From contig CAZLGW010000013.1 of assembly GCA_964559125.1 (NCBI GenBank), forward strand, positions 1-64,000: a stretch of 64,000 nucleotides of DNA, written 5' to 3'. The number at the start of each line of letters is the position of its first letter. Positions within the stretch are counted from its first letter, which is position 1. This document shows, piece by piece, positions 54,113 through 63,540 of this stretch. A program made the translations under genes and the position numbers. The notes beneath the pieces were generated by a model, which was not told the DNA's origin, searched no databases, and saw nothing but the letters and a program-made list of their open reading frames with translations. Origin of the DNA: Ravibacter sp964559125 (GTDB lineage: Bacteria; Bacteroidota; Bacteroidia; Cytophagales; Spirosomataceae).

Positions 54113-54143
54113 TTTGAATCAATTCTAAACTGGTGCTATCTTG
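54113..54143 (+). promoter_or_regulatory. promoter of the heme operon
   Basis: TTTG (54113-54116), 20 bases, TATCTTG (54137-54143): close to TTTG-N20-TAnnTTTG, about 29 bases before the hmuY ATG. The rest of the 320-base gap from 53851 shows no gene. A Fur-type operator was not identified. Confidence 0.65.
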
Positions 54144-54171
54144 CAGAGATTTATCAAAACAGGTGATTGCC

Positions 54172-54753
54172 ATGTCTTTTCGAGTAGTTTTATGCGTCAG
54201 CCTCTGTATAGCCTTCCTTGCGGAGGCGATGACGGTTAGCGCTCAGGATTTAAAAGTTTTAGTCTATAAGAATCTGCCCGCAGACCCCGAGCCCCAGGCC
54301 GATCGCTTCACGTTGTTCAGTTTTTCCAAAGGAGCGATAGTTCCTACCGAAAAAATGGAGAGCAGTGAGTGGGATCTTGGCTTCAAAGGAACCGGCATTA
54401 TTGTAAACGGAGGCAAAGACCGGAAAGGAAAAGGCGGGGCCGGCCTGGCTACTGCCGTATTCGATGAAGTCGACAGACTCCCTGAAGGTTTGAAATGGGC
54501 TACCGATGAGCCGGACGGGAAAACTGCGATTCCGGCCGGATCGGGAAACGGGTGGTATGAGTATGTCTTTACTACCCATGAAATCAAGCCGTTACCCAAC
54601 CGGGTATTGTTCGTAAGGACTGCCGACGGAAAATTTGCCAAAGTGGAAATATTGAGCTACTATCGCGATGTAGAAGGCGAAACCGATTCGCCCGGGCGTT
54701 ATTATACATTCAGGTATGTATACCAGCCCGATGGCTCGGGTATATTCAAATAG
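54172..54753 (+). CDS. hmuY: HmuY-like heme-binding protein
   Basis: 193 residues from the ATG at 54172, the start of the signal peptide (VVLCVSLCIAFLAEAMTVSAQ). The family match is the fold pattern TLFSFSKGAIVPTEKMESSEWDLGFKG, KGGAGLATAVFDEVDRL and YYTFRYVYQPDGSG, as in HmuY hemophores. It probably picks up heme at the surface. First gene of hmuY-T-U-V-S. The partner TonB receptor HmuR, usually adjacent, is not in the window. Confidence 0.8.
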   Translation: MSFRVVLCVSLCIAFLAEAMTVSAQDLKVLVYKNLPADPEPQADRFTLFSFSKGAIVPTEKMESSEWDLGFKGTGIIVNGGKDRKGKGGAGLATAVFDEVDRLPEGLKWATDEPDGKTAIPAGSGNGWYEYVFTTHEIKPLPNRVLFVRTADGKFAKVEILSYYRDVEGETDSPGRYYTFRYVYQPDGSGIFK

Positions 54754-54782
54754 TCGGGGCAGGTTATATCAAAGCGTTCATT

Positions 54783-55613
54783 ATGTATTTTCCAGATCGG
54801 CTTGCCATAAAATTTTTTACTGTATTCATCCTGTTGTTTTCGCTTGCTGCCGAGGGGCAGAGAATAGTATCTACCGATGGTACTATAAGCGAGATCGTAT
54901 GTGGACTCGGATTGGAATCGAAGCTGGTAGGAGTTGATGTTACCAGTACTTATCCGGAATCGCTCAAAAAGCTGAAGCAGATAGGACACAACCGGAATAT
55001 TTCTGCAGAAGGGATATTGTCGCTTAACCCCGATCTTATATTAGTCAATAAAAAAGCGATGATCAACCCGGGCCTTGTGCGGCAGCTGCAGCAGACGGGC
55101 AAAAAGGTGGTGGATTTCGATCATGAGTATTCGGTTGAAGGAGCAAAGAAGCTTATCCGTGAGGTCGGCGCCTACTTTGAAAAGGGAAAGGAGGCCGAAG
55201 CAATGGTAAAAAAACTGGAGAGCGACCTGAAGAAATCTTCCAGGTCTGGTGCCAATAAAAAAGTGCTTTTTATTTATGCGAGGGGTGCGGGAACCCTGAT
55301 GGTTTCGGGCGAAGGCACGCAGATTGACGAGATGATCAGGCTTTCGGGCAATAGAAATGCAGCCTTAGGTTTTAAAGAGTTCAAGCCCCTCACAAGTGAA
55401 GCGCTCCTGGCAGCTAATCCTGATTATCTCCTTTTGTTTGATGACGGTCTGAAAAGTGTGGGTGGGGTCGATGGGCTGCTTAAAATACCCGGTATAGCCT
55501 ATACCAATGCAGGCAAAGGGAAAAAGGTGATCACGATGGACGGTCTCTATCTCATGGGTTTCGGACCGAGAATGGGAGAGGCATTGGCTGAACTCGCCAC
55601 AAAGGTAAGGTAA
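54783..55613 (+). CDS. hmuT: heme ABC transporter substrate-binding protein
   Basis: 276 residues with signal peptide (FFTVFILLFSLAAEGQ). BtuF/HmuT-type fold: RIVSTDGTISEIVCGLGLESKLVGVD near residue 25, ISAEGILSLNPDLIL near 70, and a central ARGAGTLMVSGEGTQIDEMI. Binds heme in the periplasm and delivers it to the permease encoded 5 bases downstream. Second gene of the operon. Confidence 0.88.
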   Translation: MYFPDRLAIKFFTVFILLFSLAAEGQRIVSTDGTISEIVCGLGLESKLVGVDVTSTYPESLKKLKQIGHNRNISAEGILSLNPDLILVNKKAMINPGLVRQLQQTGKKVVDFDHEYSVEGAKKLIREVGAYFEKGKEAEAMVKKLESDLKKSSRSGANKKVLFIYARGAGTLMVSGEGTQIDEMIRLSGNRNAALGFKEFKPLTSEALLAANPDYLLLFDDGLKSVGGVDGLLKIPGIAYTNAGKGKKVITMDGLYLMGFGPRMGEALAELATKVR

Positions 55614-55618
55614 CCGCT

Positions 55619-56740
55619 ATGTCAAAAGAACAGACGGCAGACGAAATACCGGTAGATGAGAAGCACAGGGTGGCCGAAGCCCCGGTATTAAAGCGGCCGG
55701 ATACAGGAAAAAGAGCGTGGGGATTGGGCTTGCTGGTGCTGCTTCTCTTTTCTGCTGCCGTATTGTCGGTGGGGATTGGGGCTGTCTCTATTTCTCCTAC
55801 TGAGCTGTGGTCTATCGTTGTTCGCAAACTTGGGTGGACAAGTACCATACCTTTCCGTGATGAGCAGGAAGTTATCTTTTGGTTTATAAGATTACCGCGT
55901 ATATGCCTGGGAATGCTGGTCGGAGCCGGACTGGCCGTTGCGGGCGCTCTTTTGCAGGGGCTTTTCAGGAATCCGCTCGCCGATCCCATGCTGATAGGGA
56001 TCTCCTCCGGGGCCATGCTTGCGGCTGTGCTGACGATCGTGTTCAACGTAAGCCTGGGAGTTTTAGGAGGTTACCTGGCCAGCTATACCCTTGCTTTCTT
56101 TGCCTTTTTAGGATCGTGCATAACCACTATCATCGTTTACCGGATCTCCAAGGCCGACGGAGAATTCAAAATCAGTACCATGCTGCTTGTCGGGATAGCG
56201 ATCAATGCTTTTGTGATGGCAATGACCGGTCTTATTACGAGCCTGGCCAACGATCAGCAGCTTCGGGACCTGACGTTCTGGAACCTGGGGAGCCTCGGCG
56301 GCGCTACCTGGATAAATGTTGTGACCCTTCTTCCGTTTGTTCTGGTGACCGTACTTTATGCAACGAGACTCTCGAAAGCGCTTAACCTGCTCGCGCTGGG
56401 TGAAAACCAGGCTTTATACCTGGGTGTCAACATCTCCCGGTTGAAAAAGAGCTGTATTGTTCTGGCTACCCTCGCTGTCGGGGCCTGCGTTGCCATGGCC
56501 GGCAACATAGGATTTGTTGCCCTGATCGTACCTCATATCATCAGGAAAGTCTTCGGTCCCGATCACCGTATCGTTTTGCCGGGTGCTGCCATAGGAGGAG
56601 CCACTATCCTGACATTTGCTGATGCCATTGCCAGGACGCTAGTGGCACCGTCTGAATTGCCGCTCGGCGTCATTACCGCGCTGATGGGGGCGCCGGTATT
56701 TATTTATATTCTTTTGAACGAACACAGGCGCAGGATATGA
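55619..56740 (+). CDS. hmuU: heme ABC transporter permease
   Basis: 373 residues, FecCD-type permease with about ten membrane helices (LVLLLFSAAVLSVGIGAVS, GAGLAVAGALLQGLFRNPLADPM, GNIGFVALIVPHIIRKVFGPDH). The N-terminus has an extra ~30-residue polar stretch. Its stop overlaps the ATPase start (ATGA). Moves heme across the inner membrane. Confidence 0.92.
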   Translation: MSKEQTADEIPVDEKHRVAEAPVLKRPDTGKRAWGLGLLVLLLFSAAVLSVGIGAVSISPTELWSIVVRKLGWTSTIPFRDEQEVIFWFIRLPRICLGMLVGAGLAVAGALLQGLFRNPLADPMLIGISSGAMLAAVLTIVFNVSLGVLGGYLASYTLAFFAFLGSCITTIIVYRISKADGEFKISTMLLVGIAINAFVMAMTGLITSLANDQQLRDLTFWNLGSLGGATWINVVTLLPFVLVTVLYATRLSKALNLLALGENQALYLGVNISRLKKSCIVLATLAVGACVAMAGNIGFVALIVPHIIRKVFGPDHRIVLPGAAIGGATILTFADAIARTLVAPSELPLGVITALMGAPVFIYILLNEHRRRI

Positions 56741-57516
56741 TCGAGGCAAATGACATATCTTATTCGGTCAGGGGCCGCAGGTTGCTGGAAGAGGTCAGCG
56801 TAAAGCTGAAAACCGGGCGGCTGGTAGCGGTTGTCGGCCCGAATGGCGCCGGAAAATCAACGCTGCTAAAGATCCTTACCCGTGAACTTTCGCCCGAAAA
56901 GGGTACCCTTACCCTCGACGGAAGGGATATGACCGGGTACACTTACCTGGATCTCGCCCGGAAAAGGGCCGTTCTGACTCAGCAAAACAAGCTGTCGCTG
57001 CCTTTCGAAGTACAGGAGGTAGTCATGATGGGGCGATATCCCTTTCATAAGAATGCACCGGAAGAAAGAGACTATGAAATCGTGGAGGAATGTTTGCGCA
57101 GCGTCGGGATGCTTCCTTTTGCCCGCCGGATTTTTCCCACATTGTCGGGCGGTGAGCAGCAGAGAGTCCAGCTGGCCAAAGCGCTGGCGCAGATTTGGGA
57201 GACTGAAAAGGCCTTTCTTTTCCTGGATGAACCTACCAATGGTATGGACCTGCTTCACCAGTACCATGCGCTCGATATATCGAGGCAGCTTGCAGACAAA
57301 GGGGCAGGGGTGGTGGCGGTGCTGCACGATCTGAATATGACGCTCCAGTATGCGGATGAAGTGCTCCTGATGCAGAAAGGGAGAATCCGGATGTCGGGAA
57401 CTCCCCAGGAAGTGCTTACGGCCGTCAATATCGAAGATGTTTTCAGTGTACCGGTACGGCTGATGAAGCTGCCCGGCTCCCAGGGAAATATCATAGTCCC
57501 CGCTTCGCGGTTTTAG
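56737..57516 (+). CDS. hmuV: heme ABC transporter ATP-binding protein
   Basis: 259 residues. Walker A VVGPNGAGKSTLLKIL near residue 33, Q-loop VLTQQNKLSLP, signature LSGGEQQRVQLA near 139, Walker B AFLFLDEPTNGMDL near 165, switch His in AVLHDLNM. Powers HmuU. Followed after 41 bases by hmuS. Confidence 0.92.
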   Translation: MIEANDISYSVRGRRLLEEVSVKLKTGRLVAVVGPNGAGKSTLLKILTRELSPEKGTLTLDGRDMTGYTYLDLARKRAVLTQQNKLSLPFEVQEVVMMGRYPFHKNAPEERDYEIVEECLRSVGMLPFARRIFPTLSGGEQQRVQLAKALAQIWETEKAFLFLDEPTNGMDLLHQYHALDISRQLADKGAGVVAVLHDLNMTLQYADEVLLMQKGRIRMSGTPQEVLTAVNIEDVFSVPVRLMKLPGSQGNIIVPASRF

Positions 57517-57557
57517 AAAAGAATTTCATATTTTTCGTCATAAGCAACGAGATAAAA

Positions 57558-58616
57558 ATGGCAGATGCAGCTTTAACCCAAAATGAGAATATTGCGGACC
57601 TGAAGTCCAGGTGGGAAGAGTTCAAAACCTCCAACCCCAAAGTAAGGATCAGGGATGCCGCCCGCCAGCTCGGTACTACAGAGGCCGAATTGGTCGCTAC
57701 CGGTATCGGGAGCAGTGTTACCCGCCTGCGGCCCGAGTTTGAGGCTATACTAAAGGATGTGGAAGCGCTTGGGCACGTGATGGCCCTTACCCGCAACGAT
57801 TCGGTGGTTCATGAAAGAAAAGGGACCTACCTCAATCCTTCTTTCAATCCGCATATCGGCCTGTTTGTAGGAGAAGACATCGATCTCAGGCTCTTTATGA
57901 GCCCGTGGGCGATTGCTTTTGCGGTAAGCGAAGGAGAAAGACACAGCCTGCAGTTTTTCGGTAAGGATGGGGAAGCGATCCACAAAATCTATCTTACCGA
58001 CCGGAGCAACCGGGAGGCCTTCGATCAACTGGTGGCGAGATATACCGATCCAGTGCAGTCGGCAGCCCTTGACGTTGGGCCGGCCAGGCCGAAAGGCTAC
58101 ACATTTGAAGGGATCGATGAAGAGTCGAAAGCCCTGTTCAGGCAGGAATGGACGGATCTGAAGGACACCCATGATTTTTTCGGCCTGCTCCGCAAATACA
58201 ATCTTCCGAGAAGGGAAGCCATGAGCTTCGCACCGGAGGGTATGGCTTACCAGGTAGAACCTTCCTCCTGCCGGAAGGTGTTGCAGGCAGCTGCTGAATC
58301 GGGTGCCTCTATCATGGTGTTCGTAGGGAACCAGGGATGTATCCAGATCCATACCGGCCCGGTAAAGAAATTATTTGAAATGGGGCCATGGTTTAATGTA
58401 ATGGATCCGGAGTTCAATCTCCATCTCCGCGAAGACGCGATCGAAGAGGCATGGGTGGTGATCAAACCCACCGTTGACGGCATCGTCACTTCGGTCGAGT
58501 TTTTTGACAAAGACGGAGAAATGATCGTTCAATTCTTCGGCAAGCGGAAACCGGGTGTGCCGGAATTGAAAGAATGGCAGGACCTGGTCAGAGACAATGC
58601 CGAAAGGCTGAGTTGA
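57558..58616 (+). CDS. hmuS: hemin-degrading factor (HemS/HmuS family)
   Basis: 352 residues in two similar halves, as in HemS/ChuS. N-terminal half: DLKSRWEEFKTSNPKVRIRD, ATGIGSSVTRLRPEF, ALTRNDSVVHERKG; C-terminal half: YNLPRREAMSFAPEG, MVFVGNQGCIQIHTGPV. A cytoplasmic heme-handling protein that uses or breaks down imported heme. Last gene of the operon; a convergent DUF1080 gene begins at the next base. Confidence 0.9.
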   Translation: MADAALTQNENIADLKSRWEEFKTSNPKVRIRDAARQLGTTEAELVATGIGSSVTRLRPEFEAILKDVEALGHVMALTRNDSVVHERKGTYLNPSFNPHIGLFVGEDIDLRLFMSPWAIAFAVSEGERHSLQFFGKDGEAIHKIYLTDRSNREAFDQLVARYTDPVQSAALDVGPARPKGYTFEGIDEESKALFRQEWTDLKDTHDFFGLLRKYNLPRREAMSFAPEGMAYQVEPSSCRKVLQAAAESGASIMVFVGNQGCIQIHTGPVKKLFEMGPWFNVMDPEFNLHLREDAIEEAWVVIKPTVDGIVTSVEFFDKDGEMIVQFFGKRKPGVPELKEWQDLVRDNAERLS

Positions 58617-59381
58617 TCAGAGCTCGCGGATCCAGATATTCCTGAAACTTACCAGGTCGCCGTGATCCTGCAGGCTGATGGGACCTTTCCCGTGGGGCTT
58701 ATTGACCGGCCTGCCAACATAGGGAGTAGTACCCTGTATCTGGGTGTGATTCTGTACAACGACACCGTTGAGAATGACCGTCACGTAGGCAGGAACTGTA
58801 ACCATGCCGTCTTTATTGAAGCGCGGTGCGGTATAAATAACGTCGTAAGACTGCCATTCACCCGGAGCTTTGACCGGGTTGACAAGCGGAGGAGTTTGTT
58901 TGTAGATCGATCCGGCCTGCCCGTTGGCGTAAGTCCTGTTATTATAGCTGTCGAGTACCTGAAGTTCGTAGATACCCTGCAGGAAAATGCCGCTGTTGCC
59001 TCTTCCCTGGCCGCTGCCTTTCACTTCGGAGGGACTGCGCCACTCAATATGAAGCTGGAAATCGCCAAATTCCTGCCTGGTTTGGATACCGCCTTTTCTG
59101 GGGGTTACCGTCATGGCGCCATCTTTCAGCGTAAACGGAACGGGCGAACTCTTATCCTCGGAAGAAACCCATTGATCGAGGCTGGAGCCGTCGAAAAGAA
59201 CCAGAGCGTCGGAGGGAGCCGTAGTACCCGACAAGCTTCCGGTTAGTTTCCCCGGCGTCACTATTCTTGGTTCAGGATCCCATAGCTCGCTCGACTCGGG
59301 TGTCATTTTTTCAGGCTTGAGTTGAGCATAAGCCCCCGACAAGGCTAACAAGCCCATCGCGGAAAGGATGATTCGCTTCAT
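58617..59381 (-). CDS. DUF1080 (3-keto-disaccharide hydrolase-like) protein
   Basis: 254 residues with signal peptide (MKRIILSAMGLLALSGAYAQ). DUF1080 concanavalin-like domain: VLFDGSSLDQWVSSED, DFQLHIEWRSPSEVKGSGQG, NSGIFLQGIYELQVLDSYNN, GPISLQDHGDLVSFRNIWIREL. Members bind or cleave oxidised sugars. Divergent from the larger DUF1080 gene (starts 243 bases apart), suggesting shared control. Exported. Confidence 0.9.
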   Translation of the reverse strand: MKRIILSAMGLLALSGAYAQLKPEKMTPESSELWDPEPRIVTPGKLTGSLSGTTAPSDALVLFDGSSLDQWVSSEDKSSPVPFTLKDGAMTVTPRKGGIQTRQEFGDFQLHIEWRSPSEVKGSGQGRGNSGIFLQGIYELQVLDSYNNRTYANGQAGSIYKQTPPLVNPVKAPGEWQSYDVIYTAPRFNKDGMVTVPAYVTVILNGVVVQNHTQIQGTTPYVGRPVNKPHGKGPISLQDHGDLVSFRNIWIREL

Positions 59382-59426
59382 GTGTCAGATATTTTTAAAA
59401 AATATTAATAAATGGTAGTTAATTTA

Positions 59427-59434
59427 TACATTTG
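59427..59434 (+). promoter_or_regulatory. -7 element in the divergent DUF1080 region
   Basis: TACATTTG matches TAnnTTTG on the plus strand, towards the larger DUF1080 gene. If used, its leader is about 185 bases and includes the palindrome at 59576. No clear -33 box. Confidence 0.35.
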
Positions 59435-59575
59435 GTTCCTTGAAGTAGGAACCCCGAGGTTTACTCTTCTTTCAAAAGTAGCACTTTGTAAGTAAATGGG
59501 AGGACTAAAAGTGATAAAATTCTTTGGAAATATCTTAAAAGGGTGAGGGACAGGGATGCTACATATAATCGCCTC

Positions 59576-59593
59576 TCCCGATAGCTATCGGGA
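59576..59593. repeat. 18-base perfect palindrome
   Basis: TCCCGATAGCTATCGGGA, 32 bases before the DUF1080 start. Palindromes of this type are dispersed in Bacteroidota genomes as I recall; here only one copy was seen. It could be a repeat insertion or an operator. Confidence 0.6.
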
Positions 59594-59624
59594 CTCATTG
59601 CCTCATCGTCTAATTAACTTTCTA

Positions 59625-61424
59625 ATGCAGCAAAACTATTTCAGGATTTTCAGGAAAAACCTGGCAGCAATACTGGTGCTGTCGGTCTGCAATGGCAGCA
59701 TTCATGCCCAATCGATTGAGCTTAAGGATCTCTCGGCTTTCAGGAGCCCGTCTCCGAACTGGCAGCTTGCCGGCGCCGTCCGGGCTGACCCCGATATCAA
59801 GTACGACCTGCAGAAAACCTCTGAAGGCAGCGCTATACTGGTAAACCTGCCCGCAGACCCTAAGCAGTCCAAAGATATCTACTCCATATACGAGCATGGA
59901 GATGCAGACATAGAAATGGAGTTTATGATGGCCAAAGAGTCGAATTCCGGCATCTATATCCAGGGGCGGTACGAGATCCAGCTTCTCGACAGCTGGGGAA
60001 AAAAGCATGCGGCGGCAGGAGACTGCGGCGGAATTTACGAGCGCTGGGATGAAAGCAGACCGCAGGGGCAGAAAGGATACCAGGGATATGCGCCCCGTCA
60101 GAATGCAAGCCGGATAGCGGGGGTGTGGCAGAAGATCAGGATATCTTTCCAGGCCCCCAGGTTTGACAAGAGCGGTAAAAAGACGGAAAATGCGCGAATT
60201 CTCAGTATCTACCTCAACGATCTGCTGATCCATGAGAACGTGGAGTTGACAGGACCGACCAGAGGCGGGATGAACAACGACGAAGTAGCCCGGGGACCGC
60301 TCCGTTTCCAGGGAGATCATGGTCCGGTGGCCTTTAGGAATATAGCCATCCGGCCGTTTGACAGCTCCAAGCCGTATTTTAAAGAACTGGGCTATATAGT
60401 CCACGACGGGCGTGTGCTTAAGCAGGAGGAACTTAGCAGTCTCAAGCCGGTAAAGGAAGGCAAGGCGGCGCTGATCGATAACTCGGTGTCTTCATTGACC
60501 AATAACTATGTGATCCGGTACAAAGGGAAGATCTCCGTCCCCGTGAAAGGGAAATACCGTTTTTCAGGCGATTTCCGGGGAGGATACGGGAACCTGAAGG
60601 TGGGCGATCAGACAGTCTTCCCGTTTGCCTGGCACAGGGACAGCCGGGAAGTCGAGCTTCCGGCGGGGGATCTGCCTTTCGAGTATTCTTATGCGAAAGT
60701 GAACGAGGGCGACAAGCCTGGTTTCGGGTTATCGGTTTCCGGGCCGGGTATCAGGCATACTGTTCTCAACGAAGTGGGGTCCGTCGGTACACCGCAGGTT
60801 TCCGACCCGATTAGCCTGGAACCGGATCGGGAAACAGCCGTTCATCGTAGCTTTTTAAATTTTAAAGGACAGATGTTGCCTTATGGTGTCTCAGTCGGGA
60901 CCCTTACCGGTGTGAACTTTTCGGTAAACATTGCAAACGGAGCGCTTATCCGTAGTTGGAGAGGTCTCTTCCTGAACGTTACGCCCATGTGGCTCAACCG
61001 TGGAAACGGTACCAGCACGCCGATGGGAAGCGTATTGAATATGAACGATGCACCGCAGGTATCGGAAGTGGGTGGGAAAGCCGCCGGAGAATACCTGCTG
61101 AAGGGCTATAAGGTAGACGAAAATAACAACCCTACCTTTCTCTATACCTTTGGAGGAGCCGGGTTCCAGGACAGGATTGCACCTGATCCTTCAGGCAGGT
61201 TTCTCGACCGTGCTGTCATTGCAGATGAGAAGGGAACCTCATTCCGGTTCATCCTGGCCGCCGGCAGCGAAATAACCGAGCAGCCCGGCGGGCTGTTCCT
61301 GGTCGACGGGCAGTATTTCGTCAAAGTGAAGGAAGGCGGTCGCGCGGCGGTCGAAAATAAGGATGGTTCAAAGCTGTTGGCGGTAGATGCTGCCGGTACG
61401 TTGACCTATTCCGTTATCTGGTAG
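59625..61424 (+). CDS. large DUF1080 family protein
   Basis: 599 residues from the ATG at 59625 (a frame from 59556 would cover the palindrome). Signal peptide (NLAAILVLSVCNGSIHAQ). The N-terminal half holds a DUF1080 domain (MEFMMAKESNSGIYIQGRYE, RGPLRFQGDHGPVAFRNIAI, residues ~75-240). The middle is a PA14-like beta domain and the C-terminal half has an extra beta region (FSVNIANGALIRSWRGLFLN) resembling the cytochrome-linked sugar proteins of Planctomycetes. Exported; 37 bases before the next gene. Confidence 0.85.
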   Translation: MQQNYFRIFRKNLAAILVLSVCNGSIHAQSIELKDLSAFRSPSPNWQLAGAVRADPDIKYDLQKTSEGSAILVNLPADPKQSKDIYSIYEHGDADIEMEFMMAKESNSGIYIQGRYEIQLLDSWGKKHAAAGDCGGIYERWDESRPQGQKGYQGYAPRQNASRIAGVWQKIRISFQAPRFDKSGKKTENARILSIYLNDLLIHENVELTGPTRGGMNNDEVARGPLRFQGDHGPVAFRNIAIRPFDSSKPYFKELGYIVHDGRVLKQEELSSLKPVKEGKAALIDNSVSSLTNNYVIRYKGKISVPVKGKYRFSGDFRGGYGNLKVGDQTVFPFAWHRDSREVELPAGDLPFEYSYAKVNEGDKPGFGLSVSGPGIRHTVLNEVGSVGTPQVSDPISLEPDRETAVHRSFLNFKGQMLPYGVSVGTLTGVNFSVNIANGALIRSWRGLFLNVTPMWLNRGNGTSTPMGSVLNMNDAPQVSEVGGKAAGEYLLKGYKVDENNNPTFLYTFGGAGFQDRIAPDPSGRFLDRAVIADEKGTSFRFILAAGSEITEQPGGLFLVDGQYFVKVKEGGRAAVENKDGSKLLAVDAAGTLTYSVIW

Positions 61425-61461
61425 TTCCCAAGACATCAACCGACAAACCTGATCAAGCATC

Positions 61462-63540
61462 ATGACAGATATAAGAAAACAATTCCTCAGACTGGTTTTT
61501 ATTGGGCTTTTACCCGGATTTTTCCAGCTTCAGGCCCAGGACAAATCCTTACCGGCAACTGAAGACGACTATTACAGCCTGGAGCGCCTGCCTATCCCGG
61601 AAGGGGTCGTACTGGAAGCCGGCGGACTTGTAACGCTGCCGAACGGATCGCTGGCCCTTGCTACCCGGAGAGGGGATGTATGGATCATTGAAAACCCTGA
61701 CGGCCGGAATAACACCCGTCCCTATTACCGTAAATTCGCCAGCGGCCTGCATGAAATCCTCGGGCTGGCCTATTATGACGGAGATCTTATCATGGCTCAG
61801 CGCGGTGAGCTTACTCGGTTAAAGGATACCAACAAGGACGGCAGGGCTGATGTTTACGAAACTATTTATTCCTGGCCGATCAGCGGGCATTACCATGAGT
61901 ACAGCTACGGGCCGAAATTTTTACCCGACGGGAGTATGATCGTGACCGGAAATATAGCCTTCGGAGATAATGACTGGTGGGCAGGGCAGAGCAGGGTACC
62001 GTGGAGAGGCTGGGCAATGCGGGTGACGCTCGATGGGAAAATGGAGCCTTGGGCAGCCGGGGTAAGGTCGCCTGCGGGGATAGGGATTGTGGACGGAGAG
62101 TTTTTTTACAGTGAAAACCAGGGTGACTGGATGGGGTCGGGGTACCTTGCGCATGTGGAGAAAGGCGATTTCCTGGGGCACCCTGCAGGCCTGAGATGGG
62201 CCGGCAGACCCGAATCGCCGGTGAAAGTGAGGGAGGAAGATATCTATTCGCGGGTAGACCCGAGAACAAGCCCGGATGGCGGACCTTATGTAAAACCCGA
62301 AAACCTGCCCGAAAGGGGAAAAGCCCTTTTCGAGATAGCGAAGGAGGTGCCGGGCATCAAGCTGCCTGCGGTATGGCTGCCCCACGGTATACTGGGAATC
62401 TCTACTTCCGATATTATCACTATTCCGAAGGACAGCCACTTCGGACCTTTCGGAGGACAGCTACTGGTGGGAGACGAAGGGCAAAGCAAGATTTCGAGGG
62501 TTTTCCTGGAAAAAGTAAAAGGACAATACCAGGGCGGGGCAGTCCTTTTCAGGGAAGGGTTCCGCTCAGGCGTGATGCGGATGACATGGGGGCACGACGG
62601 CTCCCTCTATGTAGGCCAGACCAACAGGGGATGGGGTTCTACCGGTCCGGACGACTATGCGCTGCAGCGTGTGGTCTATACAGGCAGGAATCCTTTCGAG
62701 ATCCTGAAAATTTCGGCTCAGCCCGACGGATTTGAAATCGAGTTTACACAACCGGTCGACAAGGTGTCGGCAGAAGATGTGAACGGCTACGATATCACAG
62801 GATTTATCTATAAATATCACCCGGTATACGGCAGTCCTGTTATAGACGATCAGAACTGCGCAATCAAAGGAATAAAGGTATCTCCGGACGGGAAAAAAGT
62901 GCGTTTGCTCGTAGAAGGACTGAGAGAAAAGTATATTCATGAGGTCAAGCTTACCGGTTTGACAAACAGGGAGGGAAGTAAGCTGCTGCACAATACGGCG
63001 TATTACACGCTCAATGCCGTACCCGACGGGGCGAAGCTGACCGGTTATAAAGCTGTAAAGGCCACTCCTAAGGCTATTCAGGAGACCGCCGCTGCTACGC
63101 ATGTGCACGGACATATGTCAAGGCTGGCCAAGCGGACTGTGACGCAGCCGGAAGAATGGATCAACGGCCCCGATCACACCTTTGTGCTGGGTACGGAACC
63201 CGGGCTGCACTTTGATAAAAAGGAGCTTGTCGTGAAGGCAGGAAGCCGGATCAGGCTTACCATGACCAACACAGACGATATGCCCCACAATTTCCTGCTG
63301 GTGACGAAAGGCAGTGCCAATTCGGTAGGAGAAGCTGCAATCAACCTCGGGTTGAAAGGAAATGAGCTGGGGTATGTTCCCGATCTGCCTTCGGTGCTCA
63401 GTCATACCAAGCTGATCGAACCCGGCGGCGCGGATACCATCTATTTTATAGCTCCGTCGGAGCCGGGGGAATATACCTATGTATGCACCTATCCCGGGCA
63501 TTATTTTTCGATGCAGGGTACATTGAAAGTTGTTCCGTGA
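61462..63540 (+). CDS. sorbosone-dehydrogenase-like propeller with C-terminal cupredoxin
   Basis: 692 residues, signal peptide (LRLVFIGLLPGFFQLQAQ). Residues ~40-420 form a beta-propeller like quinoprotein L-sorbosone dehydrogenases (GVVLEAGGLVTLPNGSLALA, GDLIMAQRGELTRLKDTNKDG, GWAMRVTLDGKMEPWAAGVR, HLPAVWLPHGI-like block). The last ~120 residues are an azurin-like cupredoxin: HNFLLVTKGSANSVGE with the first His, then CTYPGHYFSMQG with Cys, His and Met copper ligands. It may oxidise a sugar and pass electrons to its own copper site. Overlaps the next start (GTGA). Confidence 0.87.
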   Translation: MTDIRKQFLRLVFIGLLPGFFQLQAQDKSLPATEDDYYSLERLPIPEGVVLEAGGLVTLPNGSLALATRRGDVWIIENPDGRNNTRPYYRKFASGLHEILGLAYYDGDLIMAQRGELTRLKDTNKDGRADVYETIYSWPISGHYHEYSYGPKFLPDGSMIVTGNIAFGDNDWWAGQSRVPWRGWAMRVTLDGKMEPWAAGVRSPAGIGIVDGEFFYSENQGDWMGSGYLAHVEKGDFLGHPAGLRWAGRPESPVKVREEDIYSRVDPRTSPDGGPYVKPENLPERGKALFEIAKEVPGIKLPAVWLPHGILGISTSDIITIPKDSHFGPFGGQLLVGDEGQSKISRVFLEKVKGQYQGGAVLFREGFRSGVMRMTWGHDGSLYVGQTNRGWGSTGPDDYALQRVVYTGRNPFEILKISAQPDGFEIEFTQPVDKVSAEDVNGYDITGFIYKYHPVYGSPVIDDQNCAIKGIKVSPDGKKVRLLVEGLREKYIHEVKLTGLTNREGSKLLHNTAYYTLNAVPDGAKLTGYKAVKATPKAIQETAAATHVHGHMSRLAKRTVTQPEEWINGPDHTFVLGTEPGLHFDKKELVVKAGSRIRLTMTNTDDMPHNFLLVTKGSANSVGEAAINLGLKGNELGYVPDLPSVLSHTKLIEPGGADTIYFIAPSEPGEYTYVCTYPGHYFSMQGTLKVVP

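Noticed and set aside
57750..58352. Minus-strand frame of 200 codons
   Set aside because: Antisense shadow of hmuS.
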